Shown piece after piece: positions 8,240-13,449 of a stretch of 13,449 nucleotides of DNA (within the stretch, counting starts at the first letter, position 1; each line of letters begins with the position of its first letter). The position numbers were made by a program, and so were the translations under genes. Origin of the DNA: Bacillota bacterium (GTDB lineage Bacteria; Bacillota; Clostridia; Peptostreptococcales; Anaerovoracaceae); assembly GCA_016280485.1 (NCBI GenBank), contig JAEEGU010000061.1, positions 1 to 13,449 on the forward strand, in the 5' to 3' direction. The notes under the pieces are model-generated. The model was not told the origin of the DNA. It saw only the letters and a program-made list of their open reading frames with translations, and searched no databases.

Positions 8240-9784
8240 ATGAAAACTCTTATCACTACGCTTAATTCACAATATATCCATTCAAATCTGGCGGTAAAAT
8301 ACCTCTATTCGGTTTGCGCAGAGGAAATGAGTGGGATAGAAATCCGTGAATACACCATTAACAATGATGAATTCTACGTATACGGAGAAATAGTAAAGGG
8401 CGACTATGATTTGGTTGCCTTTTCTTGCTATATCTGGAATGTGGAGCAGACTATGCGTCTTGCGGAAAACCTTAAAAAGGCAAAGCCGGGCATGAAGATT
8501 CTGCTTGGCGGGCCGGAGGTCAGCTTCGACAGCGTAGCCGTGCTGATGGAGAACGATTTTGTGGACTATGTGATCTCGGGTGAGGGCGAGTACGCCTTCC
8601 ACGAGTGCATGAAGGCTTTCCTTGCGGCCGAGCAGAACGAGGCCGACCTTTCGGAGGTGCTTCCGACCATAGGGAGCCTGACCTACAGACTTAATGGCTC
8701 GATTTACGTGAATCAGGCCGCGCCGCAGCTTACCATGGATTCGCTTCCGTTCCCTTATTACTATATCGCACCGGATGACGATAAAATCGTATACTACGAG
8801 TCTTCAAGAGGCTGTCCTAGGCGGTGTGCTTACTGCCTCTCGTCCGTGGACAGGCATGTGCGTTCGCTTTCGATGGACAGAATTAAGGGGGATCTTAAGT
8901 ATTTCCTTCTTAAAAAGGTGCCGCAGGTGAAGTTCATCGACAGGACCTTTAATTACGACAAAAAGAGAGCTTACGAGATTTTGTGCTTTATTGCGGACAA
9001 CGACAACGGGGTGACAAATTTTCATTTCGAGATTTGCGCAGACCTTTTGGATGAGCCGCTGGTGCGACTCTTTACCGGGGCGCGCAAGGGGCTTTTCCAG
9101 CTGGAAATCGGCGTGCAGTCGACAAACCTTGAAACCCTTTCGGCGGTGAACCGTGCGACGCAGATTCGCGAGGTGCTGGTGAATATTCACAGAATCGCCG
9201 CAAGCGGGAATGCGGAGGTACATGCGGATATCATTGCAGGGCTTCCGTTTGAGGATTACACGTCGTTTGGCAAGACCTTTAATAATGTTTACAGGACCGG
9301 GCCTCAAAAGCTGCATATGGGCTTTCTGAAGCTCTTAAAGGGTACGCCTGTTCGCCGTGATGCCGAGAAATACGGCTATGTTTACAGAGAGTATGCACCT
9401 TACGAGGTGATTTCGAATAAATTCATTTCCGCAAAGGAGCTGGTGCGGCTCCACCAGATCGAAAAAATGCTCGATCTTTACTATAATCGAGGGGGCTTTG
9501 CGCACACCCTCGGGTTCCTTTCCGAAAGCTTTGAGGGGCCGTTTGCGATGTACGAGGAGCTGGCGGATTATTATTACTTAAAGGGCTACCAGCACGCAAA
9601 CCAGAGCAAGGACAATATGTACCGCATATTAAACGGCTTTGCGGCGTACAAGGCTCGCCGTCTGCCGGATTTGGAAAGAGATGCTTTTGCGGAAAAGGCG
9701 CAGGAGCTTTTGCGCCGGGATATGAACGAAACGCTCAATTTCGACGCGGTTAAAAAGTTCGAAAAGAAAGGGTGGGAGATTTGA
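8240..9784 (+). CDS. B12-binding domain radical SAM protein (DUF4080-like C-terminus)
   Basis: The protein has 514 residues. The N-terminal 130 or so residues fit a cobalamin-binding Rossmann domain, with ILLGGPEVSFDS (about 87-98) and YVISGEGEYAFHE (from about 110). The classic DXHXXG cobalamin-ligating motif is not evident, as in many radical SAM relatives. A canonical radical SAM motif follows, RGCPRRCAYC, giving Cys192, Cys196 and Cys199 in CX3CX2C spacing. The segment HADIIAGLPFEDY and the C-terminal region around LDLYYNRGGFAHTLGFL match my recollection of DUF4080. Proteins of this class often methylate unactivated carbons or form unusual bonds using SAM and sometimes cobalamin; the substrate here is unknown. 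The ATG follows AAGGGA at 8231-8236. The next gene starts within its last codons, so at least those two are coupled. Confidence 0.88.
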   Translation: MKTLITTLNSQYIHSNLAVKYLYSVCAEEMSGIEIREYTINNDEFYVYGEIVKGDYDLVAFSCYIWNVEQTMRLAENLKKAKPGMKILLGGPEVSFDSVAVLMENDFVDYVISGEGEYAFHECMKAFLAAEQNEADLSEVLPTIGSLTYRLNGSIYVNQAAPQLTMDSLPFPYYYIAPDDDKIVYYESSRGCPRRCAYCLSSVDRHVRSLSMDRIKGDLKYFLLKKVPQVKFIDRTFNYDKKRAYEILCFIADNDNGVTNFHFEICADLLDEPLVRLFTGARKGLFQLEIGVQSTNLETLSAVNRATQIREVLVNIHRIAASGNAEVHADIIAGLPFEDYTSFGKTFNNVYRTGPQKLHMGFLKLLKGTPVRRDAEKYGYVYREYAPYEVISNKFISAKELVRLHQIEKMLDLYYNRGGFAHTLGFLSESFEGPFAMYEELADYYYLKGYQHANQSKDNMYRILNGFAAYKARRLPDLERDAFAEKAQELLRRDMNETLNFDAVKKFEKKGWEI

Positions 9785-10833
9785 GACATCTTTCAAACAG
9801 ATTAAATAAATATTTCGAACCGGCTCTGCGCATGTTCGTTTTCGATGAGCTTTCGACATCCGCGTTAAGTCGTATGGGTGTTGTGGATTTGCTCGGTAAT
9901 GTGCCTGTGCCGCTCCAGGAAGGGGACATGAAAAAGATAGCCGAGGGCGAGGGCATCACCACCGCGCGGCTTGCGGTAAACATGTCTTACGTTATGGGAT
10001 GTGCGCCGGATTTCAAATATGTGCCGGACTATGTCGCTTTTATGAAAAAGGTTTTTCGCAGCGGCATGTATGACGGTGTCTTAAAGGCAGGCGAGGCGGA
10101 AGCGGATGCGGGTGCGCTTGAAAGCGCATGCGTCTATTTTCGTGCGGCTCTTATGCTGCGTCCGGGCGAACTTTCGGCGATGTACGGCTATGCCATGATT
10201 TGCAGGGAACTGTATCTTGAGGCGGGAAAGGTAGAGGATGAAAATCCTCGCTATGCGGCGATGAGTGACGACGCCCGCAGCGAATACATAGGGCTTTTTA
10301 AAGCGGAGGCCTTGGAGCTTTTAGAGGCAATGACAATCGACTATCCGAATTTCGCCGATCCTTTCTATTATCTCGGATATGCTTATCTTAATATGGGCCT
10401 TTATATAAAGGCGGACCTGACCTTCAGGGATTTCTTGGAGATATCCACGGATTTCGAAAAGAAAGAGGATGCGAGGATGCGCAGGGAACAGCTTGAGGAC
10501 CCTGTTTCGATTGAGCTGGGCATCAATGCCGTAACATTGGGGCACTTTGAAGAGGGGATTGGAATCCTAGAGGAGTATGTGGGCAGCGACCGTGCAAAGA
10601 AATGGTGGCCGATTCATTACTATCTCGGGCTCGCATACCTTCGTACAGGCGACACCGAGGCGGGAATTGCGTCATTAAAGGAGGCCTTAAAGCTTAATCC
10701 TTCGCACATTGATTCAATGGAGGAAATCATTTCGGCTTATCGCATGCTGGGCGATGATGTAAATACGGAGAAGTACGAAAAGAAGCTTGATATCATACGC
10801 GGCTATGCGGAGGATGACGCAAAGCAAAAATAA
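9772..10833 (+). CDS. TPR-repeat protein coupled to the radical SAM genes
   Basis: The protein has about 353 residues, no signal peptide and no membrane segment, and so is probably cytoplasmic. The first 100 residues (LSNRLNKYFEPALRMFVFDE and on) match no domain I know. Tetratricopeptide-like helical pairs follow near residues 114-150, 197-225 (YYLGYAYLNMGLYIKADLTF), 247-271 and 280-311 (IHYYLGLAYLRTGD). These repeats usually bind partner proteins, so a scaffold or adaptor role for the preceding enzymes is a reasonable inference. The start is uncertain. GTG at 9772 overlaps the previous gene by 13 bases, while TTG at 9781 gives a four-base overlap with its stop; GGGAG at 9774-9778 sits very close to the latter. 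Either choice implies translational coupling. No terminator is visible before the tRNA operon promoter. Confidence 0.82.
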   Translation: MGDLRHLSNRLNKYFEPALRMFVFDELSTSALSRMGVVDLLGNVPVPLQEGDMKKIAEGEGITTARLAVNMSYVMGCAPDFKYVPDYVAFMKKVFRSGMYDGVLKAGEAEADAGALESACVYFRAALMLRPGELSAMYGYAMICRELYLEAGKVEDENPRYAAMSDDARSEYIGLFKAEALELLEAMTIDYPNFADPFYYLGYAYLNMGLYIKADLTFRDFLEISTDFEKKEDARMRREQLEDPVSIELGINAVTLGHFEEGIGILEEYVGSDRAKKWWPIHYYLGLAYLRTGDTEAGIASLKEALKLNPSHIDSMEEIISAYRMLGDDVNTEKYEKKLDIIRGYAEDDAKQK

Positions 10834-10852
10834 AAAATCGCGTCCAAAGTAG

Positions 10853-10881
10853 TTGACAGAGGGCCTGAGAAATGGTAATAT
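10853..10881 (+). promoter_or_regulatory. Sigma-A type promoter for the tRNA operon
   Basis: A perfect -35 TTGACA (10853-10858) is followed by a 17-base spacer and a -10 TAATAT (10876-10881). The -10 is preceded by TGG, making it an extended -10. The first tRNA begins 34 bases after the -10, a normal distance for a processed leader. This is the strongest promoter-like match I found in the window, in keeping with stable RNA expression. Confidence 0.8.
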
Positions 10882-10915
10882 ATTTCTTGCGGTTGTCAAT
10901 TCAGACGACTCATGT

Positions 10916-10992
10916 GGCGGTGTAGCTTAGTTGGCTAGAGCGTCCGGTTCATACCCGGAAGGTCGGTGGTTCGACTCCACTCGCCGCTACCA
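10916..10992 (+). tRNA. tRNA-Met (anticodon CAT), elongator type
   Basis: The cloverleaf is complete. Acceptor strands GGCGGTG and CGCCGCT pair over seven positions with wobbles, the anticodon stem TCCGG/CCGGA encloses TTCATAC, and the T-arm is GGTGG/CCACT. The discriminator is A and CCA is encoded. The paired first acceptor position and overall sequence fit an elongator rather than an initiator, though CAT can also mark the tRNA-Ile that is modified to lysidine. It is the first gene of a six-tRNA operon. Confidence 0.93.
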
Positions 10993-10997
10993 TATTT

Positions 10998-11073
10998 GGG
11001 GGTTTAGCTCAGCTGGGAGAGCATCTGCCTTACAAGCAGGGGGTCATAGGTTCGAGCCCTATAACCCCCACCA
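10998..11073 (+). tRNA. tRNA-Val (anticodon TAC)
   Basis: Acceptor strands GGGGGTT and AACCCCC pair perfectly. The anticodon arm CTGCCTTACAAGCAG presents TAC, the T-arm carries GTTCGAG, the discriminator is A and CCA is encoded. It follows tRNA-Met after five bases. Confidence 0.95.
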
Positions 11074-11079
11074 ATATGC

Positions 11080-11156
11080 GGTCCGGTAGTTCAGTTGGTT
11101 AGAATGCCAGCCTGTCACGCTGGAGGTCACCGGTTCGAGCCCGGTTCGGATCGCCA
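11080..11156 (+). tRNA. tRNA-Asp (anticodon GTC)
   Basis: Acceptor GGTCCGG pairs with TCGGATC using G-T wobbles. The anticodon stem CCAGC/GCTGG encloses CTGTCAC, the T-stem is ACCGG/CCGGT, the discriminator is the G expected for tRNA-Asp, and CCA is encoded. It follows tRNA-Val after six bases. Confidence 0.95.
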
Positions 11157-11164
11157 TTTTTTAT

Positions 11165-11241
11165 GGTGGGTGTCGTCAAGTGGTTAAGACCCAGGGTTGT
11201 GGCTCCTGTATACGTGGGTTCGAATCCCACCATCCACCCCA
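11165..11241 (+). tRNA. tRNA-His (anticodon GTG)
   Basis: Acceptor GTGGGTG pairs with CATCCAC, and an additional G at 11165 faces the C discriminator. This is the G-1:C73 pair that marks tRNA-His, encoded in the gene as usual in bacteria. The anticodon stem CAGGG/TCCTG encloses TTGTGGC, the T-stem is GTGGG/CCCAC, and CCA is encoded. It follows tRNA-Asp after eight bases. Confidence 0.95.
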
Positions 11242-11255
11242 TTTTCAAAGCACAA

Positions 11256-11270
11256 ATCGGCATAGCCGAT
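11256..11270 (+). other. Hairpin in the tRNA-His to tRNA-Gln spacer
   Basis: ATCGGC, a three-base loop ATA, and GCCGAT form a perfect six-pair hairpin in the only long spacer (43 bases) of the tRNA operon; the other spacers are 4 to 8 bases. No T-run follows on either strand, so it is not a standard intrinsic terminator. It could be an RNA-processing site, a weak attenuator, or the relic of a lost tRNA arm. Confidence 0.5.
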
Positions 11271-11284
11271 AACATAAAAAACGT

Positions 11285-11359
11285 TGGGGTATCGCCAAGC
11301 GGTAAGGCAACGGATTCTGATTCCGTCAGGCGCAGGTTCGAATCCTTCTACCCTAGCCA
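11285..11359 (+). tRNA. tRNA-Gln (anticodon CTG), with T-stem mismatch
   Basis: Acceptor TGGGGTA pairs with TACCCTA, with one G-T wobble. The anticodon stem ACGGA/TCCGT is perfect and encloses TTCTGAT, giving anticodon CTG, which reads CAG. The discriminator is G and CCA is encoded. The T-stem GCAGG/CCTTC has an internal C-T mismatch at the second pair, which is unusual in a working tRNA. This is the minor Gln isoacceptor; the TTG type must be encoded elsewhere. Confidence 0.88.
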
Positions 11360-11363
11360 ATTC

Positions 11364-11438
11364 TGCGACAGAGCCAAGTGGTAAGGCAAAGGTCTGCAAA
11401 ACCTCTATTCCCCGGTTCAAATCCGGGTGTCGCCTCCA
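11364..11438 (+). tRNA. tRNA-Cys (anticodon GCA), degenerate features
   Basis: The anticodon loop CTGCAAA presents GCA, the T-arm CCCGG/CCGGG is perfect, the discriminator is T as in tRNA-Cys, and CCA is encoded. Three departures from a normal tRNA are visible. The acceptor TGCGACA faces TGTCGCC, so the first pair is T-C. The base after the acceptor (11371) is G rather than the near-universal T at position 8. The first anticodon-stem pair (AAGGT with ACCTC) is A-C. It could be a decaying copy or a functional but odd tRNA. Confidence 0.85.
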
Positions 11439-11441
11439 GTA

Positions 11442-11472
11442 AAAAACCTCGAAGCATTGCTTCGAGGTTTTT
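11442..11472 (+). terminator. Intrinsic terminator of the tRNA operon
   Basis: CCTCGAAGC (11447-11455), loop ATT, GCTTCGAGG (11459-11467) and then TTTTT form a perfect nine-pair hairpin with a T-run. A preceding A-run can extend the stem. It lies four bases after tRNA-Cys and closes the operon. The matching A- and T-runs suggest it may work in both directions. Confidence 0.93.
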
Positions 11473-11542
11473 GGTATTTCGCCAAAGTTTTCTGTAAATT
11501 TGATTAAAGTTTTATAACTATTTGCCGATAAACAAAGTGAGA

Positions 11543-11571
11543 TTGCTTTGAAAACGCAATTGGTATATAAT
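11543..11571 (+). promoter_or_regulatory. Promoter of the EEP-fold membrane protein gene
   Basis: A consensus -10 TATAAT (11566-11571) lies 17 bases after a weak -35 TTGCTT (11543-11548). The start codon is 53 bases past the -10, leaving a leader of about 45 bases that includes the ribosome binding site. The region from the tRNA terminator to this promoter is AT-rich, and I see nothing else in it. Confidence 0.65.
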
Positions 11572-11624
11572 GGTACAGTAAAATATATGTGCAAACGTAT
11601 GAATTCAAGAGAAAGGGACTTCCG

Positions 11625-12872
11625 ATGAAGAAAATACTGAAAATACTACTTATAATAATTCTGGCACTGATTCTGCTGCTGGGCGGACTTACGGCATTTC
11701 TGACAATCACAGAGTACAAGCCTGACGAAAAAGAGATGCTTGAGCCATACGGTGCAACCGAAAAGGCCGAAATCGACGAGGGCGATTCCATTTCGCTTCT
11801 TACCTACAACATCGGCTACGGCGGTCAGTCTGCAGACATGGACCTCGTATCTCAGGGCGGTCAGACCGTAAAGGCGGCTTCCGAGAGCCTTGTGAACAAG
11901 AACCTCGACGCTATGCGCCAGATTATGAAGATTGAAAACGCGGACATCCTGCTCCTTCAGCAGGTGGATATAAAGTCCACAAGAAGCTATGATGTGGATG
12001 AAGTGGCTTATCTCGAATCACTTTTCCCGGGCAATGCGACGTATGCGACGAACTACGTATGTAAGTTCATTCCGCTGCCGCTTAGTCAGCCTATGGGCAG
12101 TGTGAAGAGTGGGCTGCTTACCATAAATAAGTTCCCGATGACTGAGGCATCAAGAGATGCGCTCGTAGCGGGCTACTCCTGGCCGGCAAAGCTTTTCGAA
12201 CCGAAGAACTGCCTTAGTGTACAGAGGGTGGCTCTCGGCACAGCCGAAAAGCCGGCAGAGGGCGAGCTTGTTATCATCAACCTCACGTTTGACTCCAAAG
12301 ACGACGGTGCGGTAAAGATTGAACAGACCAAGGAGCTTGCTACATTCATGAAGGACGAATATGCCAAGGGCAACTATGTAATCGCCGGCGGCACGTTCAA
12401 CCAGACCTTCCCGGGCGCTGACAACCTGAAGTATCCTGTAAGGAACACAGGCTACTTCATGCCGGGCATCGTGGAAGAGACACTGTTTGGCGAAGGGTGG
12501 ACTTTCGCGTACGACGAAAGCACACCGACCGCCAGACTGATGAATCAGCCGTACAGCGAGTACGATCCGTACATGCAGCTTTACGTAATCGACGGTTTCA
12601 TCACTTCCCCTAACGTAACGGTTACGAAGTGCTACACCATCGATACGGAGTTCAAATATTCCAGCCACAATCCTGTAAGGATTGACGCCTGCCTCGGCAC
12701 GCCAAAGGCACAGCCGGTAGTGGCAGAGCCGCAATATGACGAAAACGGTAATGTCATCACACCGGCAGCGGTTACTGCACCTGCTGTAGTTCCGAACACC
12801 TACGTTTCCGAAGTTAAGATCGGCGAAGGCGTGCTCTCCACAACAGGCGAGGAAATCTACGGAACGAACTAA
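11625..12872 (+). CDS. Membrane-anchored endonuclease/exonuclease/phosphatase-fold protein, probably inactive
   Basis: This protein has 415 residues. I chose the ATG at 11625 because AAGGG lies seven bases upstream and the protein then opens with a proper anchor: MKKILK followed by a hydrophobic helix (about 7-28). The in-frame GTG at 11589 lacks this support. The body (about 55-355) follows the endonuclease/exonuclease/phosphatase (EEP) fold: TYNIGYG, LLQQVDIKSTRSY, NLTF, AGGTFNQ, YVIDGFITS and SSHNPV. In active relatives as I recall them these read LQEVD, NLHL, GGDFN and DHNPV. Here the metal-binding Glu is Gln113, the His is Thr221, and the Asp residues are Thr257 and Ser347; Asn62, Asn259 and His348 remain. 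A Pro/Ala-rich tail of about 55 residues ends the protein. The frame is intact and the gene has its own promoter and terminator. Likely extracellular side of the membrane; function unknown. Confidence 0.83.
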   Translation: MKKILKILLIIILALILLLGGLTAFLTITEYKPDEKEMLEPYGATEKAEIDEGDSISLLTYNIGYGGQSADMDLVSQGGQTVKAASESLVNKNLDAMRQIMKIENADILLLQQVDIKSTRSYDVDEVAYLESLFPGNATYATNYVCKFIPLPLSQPMGSVKSGLLTINKFPMTEASRDALVAGYSWPAKLFEPKNCLSVQRVALGTAEKPAEGELVIINLTFDSKDDGAVKIEQTKELATFMKDEYAKGNYVIAGGTFNQTFPGADNLKYPVRNTGYFMPGIVEETLFGEGWTFAYDESTPTARLMNQPYSEYDPYMQLYVIDGFITSPNVTVTKCYTIDTEFKYSSHNPVRIDACLGTPKAQPVVAEPQYDENGNVITPAAVTAPAVVPNTYVSEVKIGEGVLSTTGEEIYGTN

Positions 12873-12888
12873 ATCTCAAGGAATATTT

Positions 12889-12923
12889 AAAAGGCAACCG
12901 GTTAAGTCTGGTTGCCTTTTTTT
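12889..12923 (+). terminator. Intrinsic terminator after the EEP-fold gene
   Basis: AAGGCAACC (12891-12899) pairs with GGTTGCCTT (12910-12918) across a ten-base loop, followed by T residues through 12923. It starts 16 bases after the stop codon and separates this gene from the aminopeptidase unit. Confidence 0.9.
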
Positions 12924-12947
12924 GTCCCAACTGCCAAAAAGACCAAC

Positions 12948-12976
12948 TTGCAACTTTCAGTATTTTATCGCATAAT
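12948..12976 (+). promoter_or_regulatory. Promoter of the M18 aminopeptidase gene
   Basis: TTGCAA (12948-12953) and CATAAT (12971-12976) are separated by 17 bases, matching a sigma-A promoter at four or five of six positions per hexamer. The start codon lies 37 bases past the -10. It follows a terminator, so it should drive the next gene independently. Confidence 0.65.
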
Positions 12977-13012
12977 AGAGGGGTAGTATTATTTAGGGAA
13001 AGAGGTATTAAA

Positions 13013-13449
13013 ATGGCTACAAAAAAAGAAAAGAAAGAAGAGCTCAAGCTCGAATACGAACGCAAGAACGGTTGGACTCTTGCAACAGATAAAGAAAAAA
13101 AGGCTATCTTTGATTTTGCCGACAAATACATGGACTTCCTCGACGCCGCAAAGACAGAGCGCGAGGCAGTAAAGACGACAGTAAAGATGCTTGAAAAGGC
13201 GGGCTTTGTTGATGTAAACACAAAGAAGACACTTGCAGCGGGAGACAAGGTTTACTTTGTAAACAAGGCAAAGAGCCTTTATGCCGCAATCATCGGTACC
13301 GAGTCGCTCGAAAACGGTATCAACCTCTGCGGAGCGCACATCGACTCACCGAGACTCGACTTAAAGCCGAATCCGCTCTACGAGGATGGTGAAATCGCAC
13401 TTTTCAAGACTCATTACTACGGCGGTATCCGCAAGTATCAGTGGACTAC
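13013..13449 (+). CDS. M18 family aminopeptidase (3' end outside window)
   Basis: The first 145 residues of a zinc metallopeptidase of family M18 are present; the gene runs off the right edge. Members are large cytoplasmic aminopeptidases of about 450 residues, often preferring acidic N-terminal residues, which form dodecamers and recycle peptides. The segment GAHIDSPRLDLKPNPLYED (from about residue 107) contains the first metal-ligand His (H109) and the adjacent Asp (D111). It is followed by ALFKTHYYGGIRKYQW, which is highly characteristic of the family. The first 15 residues are rich in Lys and Glu, with no signal peptide. The ATG is supported by AGAGG at 13001-13005, seven bases upstream. 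Substrate preference cannot be judged from this fragment. Confidence 0.93.
   Translation, partial: MATKKEKKEELKLEYERKNGWTLATDKEKKAIFDFADKYMDFLDAAKTEREAVKTTVKMLEKAGFVDVNTKKTLAAGDKVYFVNKAKSLYAAIIGTESLENGINLCGAHIDSPRLDLKPNPLYEDGEIALFKTHYYGGIRKYQWT

Noticed and set aside
8804..9316. Open frame of 170 codons on the minus strand
   Set aside because: It sits within the B12-binding radical SAM gene, whose motifs are clear; the antisense product is Arg/His/Leu-rich without family features.
11165..11165. Extra 5' G on tRNA-His
   Set aside because: This is the normal encoded G-1 identity base of bacterial tRNA-His, not an anomaly.
11163..11384. Open frame of 73 codons on the plus strand
   Set aside because: It runs across tRNA-His, tRNA-Gln and part of tRNA-Cys, so it is not a protein gene.
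11184..11594. Open frame of 136 codons on the minus strand
   Set aside because: It reads antisense through three tRNAs and the terminator; such frames are often misannotated as proteins.
12150..12734. Open frame of 194 codons on the minus strand
   Set aside because: It lies entirely inside the EEP-fold gene, has no plausible ribosome binding site or recognisable motif, and is best explained as a shadow of the coding frame.
12814..13248. Open frame of 144 codons on the minus strand
   Set aside because: It crosses a terminator and promoter and overlaps the well-supported aminopeptidase; the Ser/Phe-rich translation is typical of an antisense shadow.

Overview
The window looks like a stretch of chromosome from a Gram-positive, Clostridia-type bacterium. 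The evidence is the order pheT–zapA–mutS2, purine-rich Shine-Dalgarno sequences (GGAGA, CGGAGG, AGAGG), some TTG and GTG starts, tRNAs with encoded CCA, and a cobalamin-binding radical SAM protein. GC content appears intermediate (judged by eye). I cannot name a genus. Every supported gene is on the + strand, and I see no insertion sequence, prophage, CRISPR array or origin.

Positions 1-7323 are a housekeeping run with small gaps or overlaps: the 3' part of pheT (Phe-tRNA synthetase beta chain), zapA (FtsZ-ring factor with a long coiled coil), mutS2 (MutS-like ATPase with KOW and Smr domains), a DUF523/TudS-like iron-sulfur protein, and argS. They may be co-transcribed; no promoter or terminator is visible between them. 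The MutS2 Smr domain has lost its usual LDLRG motif.

Positions 7335-10833 carry three closely spaced genes of unknown pathway: a small radical SAM protein with CX4CX2C spacing, a B12-binding radical SAM protein with a DUF4080-like C-terminus, and a TPR protein whose start overlaps the gene before it. This is the most likely place for an uncharacterised function.

Positions 10853-11472 are a tRNA operon with its own strong promoter and terminator: Met(CAT), Val(TAC), Asp(GTC), His(GTG), then a 43-base spacer holding a perfect hairpin, then Gln(CTG) and Cys(GCA). The first four are canonical. The last two carry stem mismatches, and tRNA-Cys also lacks the near-universal U8, so they may be decaying spare copies or truly unusual tRNAs.

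Positions 11543-12923 form a single-gene unit (promoter, gene, terminator). It encodes a membrane-anchored protein with the endonuclease/exonuclease/phosphatase fold in which several expected catalytic residues are replaced although the reading frame is intact, suggesting a pseudoenzyme. From 12948 a new promoter drives an M18-family aminopeptidase that runs off the right edge.
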